DNA of 64,000 nt, taken from assembly GCA_035772405.1 (NCBI GenBank), contig JAYKKM010000016.1, positions 1,014,501 through 1,078,500 of the forward strand. The letters run 5' to 3'. The notes beneath the pieces are model-generated. The model had not been told where the DNA came from. It ran no database searches and saw nothing but the letters and a program-made list of their open reading frames with translations. Source of the stretch: Chrysogorgia sp. JL179-B06. Its lineage: Eukaryota > Cnidaria > Anthozoa > Scleralcyonacea > Chrysogorgiidae. Both the position numbers and the translations under genes were made by a program. Positions 1-10,351 of the stretch are shown piece by piece (the stretch's first letter is position 1; each line of letters begins with the position of its first letter).

Positions 1-791
1 AAGGTATCACCCTGTAGAACCCCAGCATGGATCGGGAAAAAGTCGGTTTCGCCATCTGGGGATAACACCTTGGCCTCTGTGTCATTGTACATTACACCTA
101 TTGCTGAGACAATCACATCTGGTATCCCATAAGCCCTAAGGATGGAAAGCATTTTGTTCCTGTTGATGGTATCGAAGGCCTTCTTAAAATCCACAAAGGT
201 CAATACTGCTGTTAAGTTCTTGGCCTTTATTCCTTCTACTAATCGTCTCAAAGTAAGTATTTGACCGAGTGTAGATCTGTTTGTTCGGAACCCATTTTGG
301 TTTATCCGCAGAATAGGGTCGATGTAGGGGCTGACCCTTTTGAACAGCATCTTATTATATATTGTAGATGCTATTAGGGATAAGGCAATACCACGATGAT
401 TTTGTGATGAGCTTAGATCTCCTTTCTTCGGTATTGGTATTAGAATGCTCTTGGACCATGTTGTTGGTTTGTCACCATGTATAAGCATCCTATTGCATAC
501 ATCCAGTAGTTCATCGTTCAGGGCCCCGCTTTTCCATACTTCAGCTGGAATTTCGTCAACACCACAGGCTTTGTTGTTGGACATTGAGTTGATACTCAAT
601 TGGAGCTCTTCTATGGTGAAGGGGTCTGTGTTGATTGGCAGGGTCTCTTGAACTATTGTTGTAATCGGATCGACACTCTCCACAGGTGGCTGTCCAAGTA
701 GATTTACAAAGTGTTCTTTCCATTTGTCCAATCTTTCTTGTGCAGTAGCACCTTTCAGACGTCCTGCTTGTGTGTTTTTTTGTCCAGATAT
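1..791 (-). pseudogene. LINE A reverse transcriptase, N-terminal and palm part
   Basis: Reading the minus strand in the frame of the endonuclease beyond the TAA gives reverse transcriptase sequence. It includes an RT fingers motif ending SSQNHRGIALS near 360-410, FVDFKKAFDTI near 165-200, and GVLQGDT at the very left edge. The YxDD catalytic motif would lie outside the window. No further stop is seen in this stretch. It belongs to the same element as the endonuclease on its right. Confidence 0.75.
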
Positions 792-2153
792 TTATTTTAC
801 AATTTCCCATACTTTCCTTGATTGATCATGTGCAGCTGCACCTTCCAAGTCCACACATTTACGTTGTATGTAATCTGATTGTTCTTGATCATATGCTTCC
901 TGAAGGTTATCCTTAGCACGGTCCAATTTTATTCCATTCTCTTTAGTAGGTGTTGATTTTTTCTTGAGGTATGCCTTCTTGAGATTGCTTCTTTTCTCCT
1001 TGATCTTATTGTCTTCCCAAGGTACACGTTTCTTATTTCGTTGACGTTTGGGGATGTGTTTCTCAGCTGCGATCTTGTGTGCCTCGGTTATCCTGGTGTA
1101 AACATCTTCAGCAGTAGTATCCGTGTCGACGTTTTGGTATAACGCGTCAAACTGATTTTTCACTTCAACCATGTACGCCATCTTTATTGTGTTATCTGTT
1201 TTAAACCTTTGAAAGTCAAGAGGTTTACCTCCGGGTTTGGAGGTTTTGTTGGCCCTTAGGCTAAGACGTAACTTGGCTGAAACTATTCTATGGTCCGAGT
1301 CGATTGTACTGATAGAGTTGTACGCTTGGCAGTCATTTATGCTATTCCTCCATTTTTTACACATAATGATGTAGTCCAGTTGTGCCTTGTTCTTATTGGG
1401 GTATGTGAATGTCCATAGTTTATCTCTTTTCTTTTGGAACCTGGTGTTAGCAGCTATCATCTCACACATATTGAGAAGTTCGATCAGAAGCTGTCCATTC
1501 CTGTTGGTTTTATTTCCAAAAGTGAAGCCTTTAATGTCAGCAGAGTTGACTTGGGCATTCATATCTCCAGCAATGATCTTAATGCTGTGATTGGGTAGTT
1601 GATTAGCTGTATCTGCCAAAGCATTGTAGAAAGCAGATGCTTCGTCATCAGTCGAGCAGTTGGTAGGACTATAGCAGGAGATCATGGCAATGGATGGGTT
1701 TCCACTAAATTTGGCAAGAAGTATACGTGAGTTTATTTTCTCAATACAGTCAAGTGACCTATATGCATGGGGACTCATAAGTATACCTACTCCACCAATT
1801 GAACTATTGTTTGAATTCTTTGTGCAGGAGCCAGTAGCCAATATCCATCCCTTTCCTAAATCATTGTATTGTATTGTCACTTCATCATGATACACACGGT
1901 GTTCCTGTATACAAACGATGTCGATCTTCTTATCTTCTGTCAGGGCAACAATCTCTCCAGGTTTCTCGATCGAGTTTAGAGTTCTTACATTGAGGGTTGA
2001 CACAATCGTAGTCTTCTTACAGTTGATTAGATTGTTCTTCATTCCAGTAGCCAATTTTTCGACCCCAGTCTGGTTTCTCGCTGAGGGACGTGGTCCTTGT
2101 TGAACCGGGTGACGACCAAGCCGGTATTTCAAACTGTTATTTGTACTCATCAT
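792..2153 (-). CDS. LINE A APE endonuclease and linker (N-terminal part of pol)
   Basis: This 453-codon reading frame makes the target-nicking endonuclease of the LINE. Visible APE motifs in order are STLNVRTL near residue 55, the catalytic glutamate in CIQEHR, GDMNAQV, and the C-terminal SDHRIV. A basic, Lys-rich linker follows. The frame ends in TAA at 792-794, but the same frame continues open to the left into recognisable reverse transcriptase, so the TAA is most simply a nonsense mutation in one long pol frame. The first ATG is at 2153; upstream sequence shows no further coding similarity. Confidence 0.8.
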   Translation of the reverse strand: MMSTNNSLKYRLGRHPVQQGPRPSARNQTGVEKLATGMKNNLINCKKTTIVSTLNVRTLNSIEKPGEIVALTEDKKIDIVCIQEHRVYHDEVTIQYNDLGKGWILATGSCTKNSNNSSIGGVGILMSPHAYRSLDCIEKINSRILLAKFSGNPSIAMISCYSPTNCSTDDEASAFYNALADTANQLPNHSIKIIAGDMNAQVNSADIKGFTFGNKTNRNGQLLIELLNMCEMIAANTRFQKKRDKLWTFTYPNKNKAQLDYIIMCKKWRNSINDCQAYNSISTIDSDHRIVSAKLRLSLRANKTSKPGGKPLDFQRFKTDNTIKMAYMVEVKNQFDALYQNVDTDTTAEDVYTRITEAHKIAAEKHIPKRQRNKKRVPWEDNKIKEKRSNLKKAYLKKKSTPTKENGIKLDRAKDNLQEAYDQEQSDYIQRKCVDLEGAAAHDQSRKVWEIVK

Positions 2154-2256
2154 GATGTGTTTCTGTTGCTTGCAAGCTGGAATAAATTCCAGTTAGCTAC
2201 ACTGATGGATCGATTGTTCTAACCATAATTAAATATTGTTTTAATTCCAAGATAGT

Positions 2257-2502
2257 CTATATTATTTTTTTAATAAATTTTATAATACACTCAATTTTAT
2301 ATATAATAGATGGTGATAATTGATATATAATTTTTTTTAAATCTTCTAATCTTTCTTGTATTACTAAATAATTAATATAAATGATTTCCTCATTATCTTC
2401 TGTAAAATTTAATAGACATTCACGAAATATTTCTGGTGAAAATAAAACACAAGCATCATTATCTAAAACTTCATAGGCTATATAATGTTCGTTATTTTTA
2501 TT
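2257..2502 (-). CDS. Remnant minus-strand reading frame, unknown
   Basis: An open frame of 81 codons without an ATG, ending in TAG at 2257-2259. Its composition (Ile, Glu, Lys, Tyr, Leu rich; sensible codon pattern) matches the neighbouring A+T-rich Polinton genes rather than LINE A, which ends about 40 bases away. It is probably the 3' end of a gene transcribed away from PolB-1, its start lost or mutated. No family is recognised. Confidence 0.35.
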   Translation of the reverse strand, partial: NKNNEHYIAYEVLDNDACVLFSPEIFRECLLNFTEDNEEIIYINYLVIQERLEDLKKIIYQLSPSIIYKIECIIKFIKKII

Positions 2503-2871
2503 TTAACGTTTAGTAGTTTTATTTTAATTTTAACGTTTAGTTTATTAGAACGTTTAGTAAGTTTGTTTGATAGTGAAAAAAAAAATCCTCAAACAAATGA
2601 CGAAAACATTATTAGTGTCGAGAGAAAAAATGAAAAAGAAAATAAAAAGTATAAAATGATTGAACAAACTTTTTCAATATCTATTGCTCGTAAAGCGGGT
2701 GTTAATTTTATAGCTTTTATACAATCGTTGACGTTACTTTTTACTTATTTGATTAATTATGCACAGACAAGTGTTGACTATGTAAAAATAATGATGACTA
2801 TGTGCGCTTTATTTTTAGTCATGCGTCTAAGGAGTTTTTTCTACAGCGGTAATGAAATTAAGCGATGTTAA
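2485..2871 (+). CDS. Small membrane protein of Polinton 1, unknown
   Basis: A 128-residue reading frame. It has three hydrophobic stretches: residues 1-26 (Phe/Ile/Leu-rich, could be a signal anchor), a second around GVNFIAFIQSLTLLFTYLI, and a third near MMTMCALFLVM. A charged Lys/Glu/Asn loop lies between the first two. It overlaps the next gene by 20 bases, as compact viral genes do. The start is uncertain because a minus-strand remnant overlaps it. It is not a family I recognise. Confidence 0.4.
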   Translation: MFVIFILTFSSFILILTFSLLERLVSLFDSEKKNPQTNDENIISVERKNEKENKKYKMIEQTFSISIARKAGVNFIAFIQSLTLLFTYLINYAQTSVDYVKIMMTMCALFLVMRLRSFFYSGNEIKRC

Positions 2872-3154
2872 TGTAAAATATTTTTTAAATATTTTTGAAA
2901 AATATATGCAAAGTAATCAAGAAATGATAGCGAACGTTTGGAAATATACGGTAGTTATTCAAACTTTTCCATCGGGATTATCAGCTTACAATAGATTAAA
3001 TAAAGCAAACGAAAATGATAGTGGTGGGGGTAAAGTAAATAAATCTATAACAAAATATGATCGTAAATTTCGCACTGGAGTTTTTTATATTATCAGTACT
3101 AAGTTAACGCAAACAATTAAAAATTGTATAAAGATCATAGGTATGAGACGATGA
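2852..3154 (+). CDS. Hypothetical protein upstream of PolB-1
   Basis: A 100-residue frame, Lys/Asn-rich, with no recognised domain and a basic C-terminus. It starts inside the 3' end of the preceding gene and its TGA (3152-3154) overlaps the ATG of PolB-1 (3151) in an ATGA arrangement. That supports both being real genes of one element. Function unknown. Confidence 0.4.
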   Translation: MKLSDVNVKYFLNIFEKYMQSNQEMIANVWKYTVVIQTFPSGLSAYNRLNKANENDSGGGKVNKSITKYDRKFRTGVFYIISTKLTQTIKNCIKIIGMRR

Positions 3155-5132
3155 CTAAACATCCTAGTAAAAGTATTGACGAATTATTTAGTATTGATGA
3201 AATACGTGATGTGTATAAAAAATCGGGTATACCCGAGGGTGAATAAGTTAAAGTTAAAGTTAAAGTTAAACAATTTTCGATTGTGTACGAAAAATTTCTT
3301 AATGCTCAAGGTGTTGACTTGGTAGTGTATTCAGATCTCGATTTAGACAATATCATTTATGATTCACGTACAGATTCTGAAGGAAATCTTTATGTTTATG
3401 GTTAAATAATAAACATTATGATGTTGTTTTATATATGAAGGAATTTTCTAAAATACAACCCAATAAATTTGGTATTAAATGTATGAGTTATTTTTCACAT
3501 GGTGAATTTATTGATTCACACGTGTGTCGAACTAATTTAACCAGTCAAAAATGTTATAAAAATAATTTATGTCCTAAAGATACAAAGATTCAATGTTCTA
3601 ATTGTAATAAATTATTTTATAATCAAACATGTTATTTCAATCATTTAACCCATAAACCTTCTCAAAAAAATTATTCACGTTTAACTCCTTGTCAATATAT
3701 GTTTTTTGTGAAACATGTTATAAAATATGTTCTAGATTTTCTTTTATTCAACGTGATAAAAGTGTAAAACATGATTGTTCTAAAAGAATTTGTTTTCATT
3801 GTAATAGTTATCAGAAAAAGACGCATTATTGTTTTATGAAAACACTATCTATTCCAAAAAATAAAGAACAACCACCAACATAATTTTTTTCCGATTTTGA
3901 AACAAAAGTAGATGAAAATAAAATGTTAGTTCCTTTTTATTGTATAGTACAAAAAGTATGCATGCAATGTCAAGATATCCCGTTTAAAAAACAACAAATC
4001 CATTTATAAAACAATCGTGTTTTATTGATGAAAATATTGAAGCTGTTAGTTGTTGTGGGTATAGACAATTTCTTTTTGACAATAATAATAGTGATGTCGT
4101 TGAAGATTTATGTAGTTTTATATTGGAACAAGAGGATTCGATCTGTTTGGATCGCCCATAATGGGGGGAGATTTGATACAATTTTTATTTTTAAATATTT
4201 ATTAGAAAAATTAAAAATTATTCCAAAAACTATTATGACTGGTACTAAAATAATGAGTTTAGAAATATGCGAGAAGAATATTCGATTTTTAGATAGTTTT
4301 TTTTTTAACTATGCCCTTATCTGCTTTTCCTAAATGTATGGGTCTTCTCGAAGATGAAAAAGGGTTTCATCCCTATAGATTTACTGATTTAAAGTACAGA
4401 GGGGATATGATTGATAGGGAATATTTTGATATAGATAATATGCGTGATAAACAGGCGCGGATTTAGAAGTAAGGCGAATAAATTAGACAGTTCATGAACA
4501 ACCCTATTGGTTATGCTTTTGTTAAGAATAATTCAAAAAAAAAACCTATCCAATAGGATTGTTATTCGCAGGTATTTTGAATTTCAAATACTGATCTAAT
4601 TTATTCGCCTTACTTCTAAATCCGCGCCTGATAAAGAAAAATTTGAAAAATGGTATAATGAAAAAAAAAATGTATATATATTTTTCGAGATGAAATATAT
4701 TATTATTGTTGTGAGCATGTGAATATTTTAAGAAAAGGGATTGTAAAATTTTCATCCATGATAGATTCAATTGCTTGTGTAGCAGTTTTTATGAAAAAAA
4801 TTGTATTACTATTGCAAGTTTAGCATCAAAAATATTTCGGCAAAACTTTTTAAAAGAAAAATGTATAGGGATATTCCTGCAGGAGGTTATCGATGCAATG
4901 TAAATCAAAGTTTAATAGCGCTTTGTTGGTTGTATGAAATTAATAAATATTTATTAGGACGATTAGAATATAAAGGTTCCTCTCAAGGAGAAAAAAAATA
5001 TTAGGACGGTTTGTTGACGGGTTTTATGATAATACAGTTTATCAATTTCATGGTTGTTTTTTTCATGGATGTCCTCGTTGTTTTGAAAAATATGAAATGA
5101 ATACTTTAGTGAATGAAAAATTTGGGACATTA
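3151..5132 (+). pseudogene. polB: Polinton 1 DNA polymerase B, N-terminal half (broken)
   Basis: N-terminal part of a family B DNA polymerase of Maverick/Polinton or adintovirus type. Fragments in several frames follow one another. They run from an ATG at 3151 with an in-frame TAA at 3244, through a Cys-rich region near 3540-3640 with CSNCNKLF, to an exonuclease I motif FSDFETKV near 3890. Then come NGGRFDTIF near 4155-4180, and FHGCFFHGCPRC near 5050. Breaks are frameshifts or stops near 3244, 3405, 3770, 3885, 4330 and 5003, plus a MITE at 4452-4630. The coding sequence stops at 5132, where LINE B is inserted, and resumes at 7882. PolB-2 near the right end of the window gives independent support for the frame order. 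Confidence 0.85.
4452..4630. mobile_element. hAT-like MITE, copy 1
   Basis: A 179-base palindromic element with long terminal inverted repeats starting CAGGCGCGGATTTAGAAGT. It interrupts PolB-1 and is flanked by ATAAA on both sides (4447-4451, 4631-4635); removing it and one ATAAA brings the polymerase frame back together. It has no coding capacity. The CAGGCGCGG end resembles hAT termini, but hAT elements normally give 8-base duplications, so the superfamily is tentative. A second copy lies at 49134-49313 in the opposite orientation. Confidence 0.85.
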
Positions 5133-5413
5133 ATAATAATAATAATATTTATTTATTTATACAGGCTAACTTGTTCAGCAAAAGAATGCTGTTATCAATC
5201 AAGGCCCTGTCCTAAATATCTAAATAGCACTATATAAATTACCTAACCATTAAAAGTTCCTATGAACCTATGCTAGAATGAGTAAAATCCAAGGATAGAA
5301 TACCATAAATATACGGTGAGTTCCATCGAAGTTAAAAATCTAAACTAATGTTGTTGCTTATGTTCTTAAAGCGTAATAATGACTGTTCGATCTTTAAGTC
5401 ATTAGGAAGTTTA

Positions 5414-6262
5414 TTAAAAATAATAGCGCCTTGTTAGGCAAAAACGCTTTCTTCCACTTTCGATCTTAATCTTCGGCAGGCTGAGATTTACATTGTTTCC
5501 ACGAGTGGTTTTTGAATGCGATACTCTTGTAAAACACTTCTGGAGAGGCATGGGTACAAGCCCATGCAGGCACTTGAACACCTCGTGAACACATCTCCTA
5601 TTTCTGATTTCATTTATACTTGGCCATTTTGATGAGCTGAGAGGGCCATAAACAATCGGCATTGCCCGATTTTGGATGTCTTCAAACTTTTGTTTGTGAC
5701 AACTTGATAGATTGACAAAAACATTGCTGCAATATAACATCACAGGTAGTATCATCATCTTATAGATTGTTTCGGCGGTAGATGGACCAATATTTTGTCG
5801 TATCCGAGCTAATAGTCGAACTCTTGATGAAGCCTTTTTCAATGTTTTGTCCAGATGCTCTAAATAATTCAAGTTTTTGTCCATTGTTACGCCGAGATAC
5901 TCGTAGGTATTTGACTCCGTTATCTGAGTTCCATTTATTTTGATCTCTAATTGCGAAGACCGTGAAGTTTTCTGATGGGTGCCATACAATACACATTCTG
6001 TTTTTGATTTCTTTAAGTTGACAATCAGATTATTTTCGGAAAACCAGTTTGCAATTCGTTTAAATTCGGTGTTCAGTCGTTCCTGGATAATACCAATGTC
6101 TTTATCAGCATAATATATTACAGCATCGTCAGAATATAGGATAATTTGACTTTGTTTAAGTTGGAGTTCGATGTTGAGGAACTCCACAAGATATTGAGCA
6201 GGCTTCTGAGCAAACGCCCTCGAAAGATACAGAATGTTTTCTATCAAATAGGTAACTCTCAA
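5414..6262 (-). CDS. LINE B reverse transcriptase C-terminal part
   Basis: A 282-codon frame overlapping the previous one in a different frame, so a single indel near 6180-6240 separates them. The catalytic motif reads YSDDAVIYY (YxDD type, both Asp present), followed by the thumb region with FSENNLIVNLKKSKTE and EYLGVTMDKNLNY. The C-terminal part has MMILPVMLYCS. It completes the RT domain of LINE B. Confidence 0.75.
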   Translation of the reverse strand: MRVTYLIENILYLSRAFAQKPAQYLVEFLNIELQLKQSQIILYSDDAVIYYADKDIGIIQERLNTEFKRIANWFSENNLIVNLKKSKTECVLYGTHQKTSRSSQLEIKINGTQITESNTYEYLGVTMDKNLNYLEHLDKTLKKASSRVRLLARIRQNIGPSTAETIYKMMILPVMLYCSNVFVNLSSCHKQKFEDIQNRAMPIVYGPLSSSKWPSINEIRNRRCVHEVFKCLHGLVPMPLQKCFTRVSHSKTTRGNNVNLSLPKIKIESGRKRFCLTRRYYF

Positions 6263-7871
6263 ACCATTTTAGTTCCTGATTTTGTATACCATAGATCGGT
6301 AATTTTGATAAAAGGCGAGCATGGTCAACAGTATCAAAAGCTTTACGCAAGTCGACAAATACAGCACCTGTCATCATGCCTTTATCCATGTATTTTCTTA
6401 CATTATCACTAAATAGAGTTACTGCATGTTGTGTGGATGATCCTTTTCGAAACCCAAATTGTCTTTGCGAGAGTAGGTTATTCTGTTCAAGGTAGCCATA
6501 CACTTGTTGTTGTACCACTCGTTCAAAAACCTTTGACAGAACCGGTAGGACGGATATTGGTCTATAATTATCCATGTGCGTCCTTTCGCCAGTCTTATAC
6601 ACTGGGATGATCGTGGCGAACTTTTCTGCAGTTGGGAAAAGTGAATTTTCCAGACAACGATTTATCAAGTCTGACAAGGGCTCATCTATAATGTCTATAC
6701 CGTCAATTAAAAGTGACGTTGGTATTTCATCATAACCTTGTGCTTTTGATCGACCAAGATCCCTTACGATATAACCTATTTGTCCTCTATTTGTCCTCTG
6801 AAAATTGAAAATACAATTATCAGGGTTAAGATTGTACCCAAAAGACGAATGATCGTGATGCTTCCATGCGGTATTAGACAATGTAGGCAAACTATTTTGG
6901 AGAGTTTTCCCAACACTAGCAAAGAAATTCGAGAAACCATTTGCAATTACTTTCTTATCAGACGTTGGCTCATTGTCTAGATTAAATACTTTACTTCTGT
7001 TGCCCTTGACTTCTTTTGTTGGAAAACACTTCTTTATGTGTTTCCAGAATTTGCTAGGAGTATTAACGTTTTCTCTAAATAGGCGCCTGGTGTAGGTCGA
7101 CTTGCTGTTTCGTATTAAACGTGTAACAGCATTTCGAAGGCGGCGATAAGTGGACCATTCTAACTCCTTTCCCGACTTTCTTGCTCGTTTTAACCAGTAG
7201 TCCCTTTCGTGTATCTTCACTCTAATTTCGCTTGTAAGCCAGGGACAATCTCGGCCACGCACCTTTTGTTCAGTAAAGGGAGTATGTTTATCCATAATTG
7301 ATTTCAAAACGGTTTTAAAGGAGTTCCACGCCTTGTTGTCATCTTGTTCTCTGAGCACGTTATCCCAGTTTTGTTCGGCTAGGTCGTTCTTAAACGCAGT
7401 TGCGTTATACTTTGCGAAATTTCGTTTTCGTATCGTCCTGGGTTGGAATTTACGATTGTTTTTCTTCGTTACTATACCAACAAGATCGTGGTCGCTAATA
7501 GAATTTGCATGTGTTATGTTTTTTGAAATGTTTTGTTCGTGCGTTGTTGCTATCACATCTATTAGGGTACTTGAATTGATTGTAATCCTTGTTGGGACTT
7601 TAATGATCTGTTTAAAGCCATTAGTTTGAATGATGCGCTTGACTTCCTTATTGTTTTGTTGACGTAGGTAATCTGCATTTAAATCACCTAGTAGAATAGT
7701 CTCTTTGTTTTGACAAACGCCGGTACTTAGCATATCTTGAAAAATGCTTTCAAAATCCTTATGCAAGTACTTTGAGGTATTTGGAGGGCGATATAGAATA
7801 CAAATAAGGAGAGATCTTGAGTTTTTAACAAATATTTCCAACCACAGGGCTTCTAAGCCATCTCTTTCCAA
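6156..7871 (-). CDS. LINE B endonuclease C-terminus and reverse transcriptase N-part
   Basis: A 571-codon frame starting inside the APE domain: ICILYRPPNTS near residue 25, LLGDLNADY near 62, and ISDHDLVGIV near 125. It continues through a basic linker into reverse transcriptase (NYRPISVLPVLSKVFERVV, GFRKGSSTQHAV, AVFVDLRKAFDTVDHA, SCGVPQ). It ends in a frameshift about residue 565, just before the YxDD region. The 5' part of the endonuclease was never copied. The gene belongs to LINE B and is not functional on its own. Confidence 0.8.
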   Translation of the reverse strand: MERDGLEALWLEIFVKNSRSLLICILYRPPNTSKYLHKDFESIFQDMLSTGVCQNKETILLGDLNADYLRQQNNKEVKRIIQTNGFKQIIKVPTRITINSSTLIDVIATTHEQNISKNITHANSISDHDLVGIVTKKNNRKFQPRTIRKRNFAKYNATAFKNDLAEQNWDNVLREQDDNKAWNSFKTVLKSIMDKHTPFTEQKVRGRDCPWLTSEIRVKIHERDYWLKRARKSGKELEWSTYRRLRNAVTRLIRNSKSTYTRRLFRENVNTPSKFWKHIKKCFPTKEVKGNRSKVFNLDNEPTSDKKVIANGFSNFFASVGKTLQNSLPTLSNTAWKHHDHSSFGYNLNPDNCIFNFQRTNRGQIGYIVRDLGRSKAQGYDEIPTSLLIDGIDIIDEPLSDLINRCLENSLFPTAEKFATIIPVYKTGERTHMDNYRPISVLPVLSKVFERVVQQQVYGYLEQNNLLSQRQFGFRKGSSTQHAVTLFSDNVRKYMDKGMMTGAVFVDLRKAFDTVDHARLLSKLPIYGIQNQELKWFESYLFDRKHSVSFEGVCSEACSISCGVPQHRTPT

Positions 7872-7881
7872 GTCAGTTCGC

Positions 7882-9410
7882 CATTATACGCGAAAACTCA
7901 ACGTTTTACAAATGAGTTGTTAAATGCAGGATATAAAGTTGTTGAAAAATGGGAATGTGAATTTTTAAATGAAAAAAAATATAGTTGTAGTGATATTATT
8001 GAATTGAAACAAAAAAATTTCGCATATACAATATTAAAACCGCGTGACGGATTATATGGTGGGCGAACTTCTTCTATATGTTTATTTAGAGAGATAAAAC
8101 AAAATGAACAAATTAAATATGTATACTTTACATCTCTATACACTTTTGTTCAAAAAGAATTTGTTTTCCCGGTTGGACACCCTAAAATTTTCGTTAATGA
8201 AGAGTGTGAGAATATAAATATAAAATATATTTTCGGGTTGATTAAATGTAGTATATTATCCCCGCAAAATCTTTTATTTGGTGTTTTACCCGTTAGAGTA
8301 GCTGGAAAATTATTATTTCCTTTATGTAATCAATGTGCTAGTGATAAATGTGATAAATGTATACACAATGAAAACGATCGCTGTTTACGGGGTACATGGA
8401 CCAGTGTTGAAATTAATAAAGCTGTTGATAAGGGATATAAAATAATTCAAATGTATGAAATATATCATTATGATCGGCAAGAAAAAATCTTTGTTGCTTA
8501 TGTAAACGATTTTTTAAAACTAAAACAAGAGGCGTCAGGTTTACCTGCTGAATGTTTTAATAGTGACGGAAGTAAAAATAAAATTAAAATTAACCAATAT
8601 TGTGAAGATTATTTGAATCATGAACAGATTAGTTTAGATAAAGATAAAATAGAAAAAAATCCCGGTTTAAGAACTATAGCGAAAACATTATTAAATTCAT
8701 TGTGGGGTAAATTTTTACAAAATGAAAATAACACGCAAGTTGCTTTTTTAAATGATTATGTGGAATTATTATTTTTAGCTAACAATAGGTGCAAAAAATT
8801 AACGTCTTCAGATTTTATTAATGATACTCTTTTACGTTGTACATATGAAAATGTTGATGAATCTACAGTACCTTTAAAAACGGGTAATATTGTTATTGCA
8901 TGTTTTGTTACAGCTTATGCACGTTTACAGTTATATAATTTAATTGAAAAATTAGGAGGGCAAGTTTTATATTTTCATACCGATTTGATTATCTATGTGT
9001 GTGATAAAAATACTTGTTCGATTAAAACCGGTAATTATTTAGGAGAATTAACCAATGAATTAAAAGAAAATGAATGGATTACTCGATTTTGTTCCACAGG
9101 ACCTAAATGTTATTCTTATATTACTAATTTAAACGAAGAAGTAGTTCATGTAAAAGGATTTTCTTTAAAAAATAAAGCGAAAGATATCTTAAATTTTAAA
9201 ACATTAAATAAATGTATTGAAGATAAAGATCAAATCATTATAAGATATGAAAATAAAATATGTAAAGATAAATTAAATAATATTTTTATTAATAGTGAAA
9301 TTAAAAAATTTTCATTTACTTTTAATAAACGTATTGTTAAAGATAATTTTACTACAATTTCCTACGGATATTTAGAAGAAGAAGAAGAAGAAGAAGAAAT
9401 AGACACATAG
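7882..9410 (+). pseudogene. polB: Polinton 1 DNA polymerase B, C-terminal half
   Basis: Continuation of PolB-1 after LINE B, open for about 500 codons. It holds the palm domain of a family B polymerase: DGLYGGRTS, motif A, HENDRC-type Cys-rich insert, KNPGLRTIAKTLLNSLWGKF (motif B, Kx3NSxYG type), and motif C. Two catalytic positions differ from the family. Motif A reads YFTSLYT where PolB-2 has DFTSLYP, and motif C reads HTDL instead of DTDS. The enzyme is therefore predicted dead. It ends in a run of glutamates. Frame is open from 7887. Confidence 0.88.
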
Positions 9411-9523
9411 ACTCGTTTTTTTAAACAATTTTGTTTTTTAATCATACACTGCGTTTTTTCAAAAAATAAAAATTCCTCACCCTTTGTGTCTATACAATCC
9501 CACACCTTGTACTCGTCTTGTTA
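9411..9523. other. Border of Polinton 1, no gene
   Basis: A+T-rich, T-run-containing sequence directly after the PolB-1 stop. No terminal inverted repeat of the Polinton could be identified here, so the right border of this copy is not defined. Confidence 0.3.
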
Positions 9524-9754
9524 TTAATTGTCACTTTCACTGTCACTGTCAAACCCATACGCATCCATTAACCCCTCAATTGTCTTATTGTTGTTTTGGG
9601 AGGGGTTAAATACCACCTCCCGTATCCTTTCTTCTTCGTCCCAATTTTCCTTTTCATCATCTTCGTCATCATCATCATCATCATCGTTTTCAGGGACGTC
9701 TCGGTCATCATCGTCTTCGACATCACCGTCTTCGACATCATCATGTGCATGGGC
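9524..9754 (-). CDS. Possible 3' exon with acidic tail, unknown
   Basis: A 76-codon minus-strand frame made of Asp/Glu runs followed by a less repetitive end (IREVVFNPSQ, GLMDAYGFDSDSESDN) and a TAA. The non-repetitive C-terminus suggests genuine coding rather than only a GAT repeat. A TAG in frame at 9755-9757 lies just upstream and could coincide with a splice acceptor. Sequence to 9990 in other frames gives no clear continuation. Family unknown. Confidence 0.3.
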   Translation of the reverse strand, partial: AHAHDDVEDGDVEDDDDRDVPENDDDDDDDEDDEKENWDEEERIREVVFNPSQNNNKTIEGLMDAYGFDSDSESDN

Positions 9755-10351
9755 CTAACTTTTCGTCGGACCCAGTTTCCTTTGTTCCGAATGCGCGGAC
9801 ATTTGTTGTTATGCGAACAAAATGGCGTTTCGAGAAGTTGCCACTTGCCGAAATCAAGAGCCAAGAAGAAATGGTATAATAAGCAGTTATGTGAAGGAAA
9901 TCGTCAATTCTTTCAGGTAAGGAATGCCAATAATTAATATATCTGCGTAAGACTCTTCGTCTTGGCAATGATAATATTTTTGTTGCCACGAGAGTGGTTT
10001 GTCTTGATGTAATGTAAATATATGTAATTTCATTTGATCTTTACTAATAGTTTTAACTTTGTTCTACGATATTTTACTTTTAAAACTGAAGAAAATGACA
10101 AGCACAACCGTGAGGACAAACGCTTGTACGGTCTATCCCCACGCATAATTTAAATGATTATTTACAGATTCATTACAACAATTTACTGATGACTGATATA
10201 AATATATAAGCTTATACCTATGATCATATAACTTAGCACAGTTGATCGTCTTCCTTGCAAGGGTTCAGGATCATACAGGATATAGATCAGTAGTTAGTCA
10301 TATATTAAAGTATGCAGCATTGCAGCAATTAAGGCTTGATCTGATTGCCCA
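9755..10351. other. No recognised gene
   Basis: Short overlapping reading frames occur on both strands, none with recognisable domains or convincing starts. Nothing else is seen. Confidence 0.4.

Larger units (their letters stand above)
1..2220 (-). mobile_element. LINE A (non-LTR retrotransposon), 5' part; 3' end outside window
   Basis: A minus-strand non-LTR retrotransposon whose 5' end lies near 2153-2220 and which runs off the left edge of the window. It carries an APE-type endonuclease followed, in the same frame, by a reverse transcriptase. The order and motifs fit endonuclease-reverse transcriptase LINEs of the kind often misannotated as craniofacial development protein 2-like. The clade (RTE-like, CR1-like or other) is not resolved here. 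Confidence 0.85.
5133..7881 (-). mobile_element. LINE B (CR1/Jockey-like), 5'-truncated, inserted in PolB-1
   Basis: A 2.75 kb minus-strand LINE. Its 3' end is a short (ATT)n-type tail at 5133-5150, and its 5' end is cut inside the endonuclease at about 7881. The host sequence on both sides is PolB-1, and CATTA is present at 5128-5132 and 7882-7886, which fits a target-site duplication. The 5' truncation is the usual result of incomplete target-primed reverse transcription. The 3' untranslated region covers about 5150-5410. Confidence 0.9.

Noticed and set aside
445..2103. Plus-strand frames at 445-651, 1387-1590, 1684-1890 and 1918-2103
   Set aside because: They are antisense shadows of the LINE A pol gene and show no domains.
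9528..9937. Serine-run and Phe/Ile-run plus-strand frames
   Set aside because: Antisense translations of the GAT/GAC acidic repeat on the minus strand.
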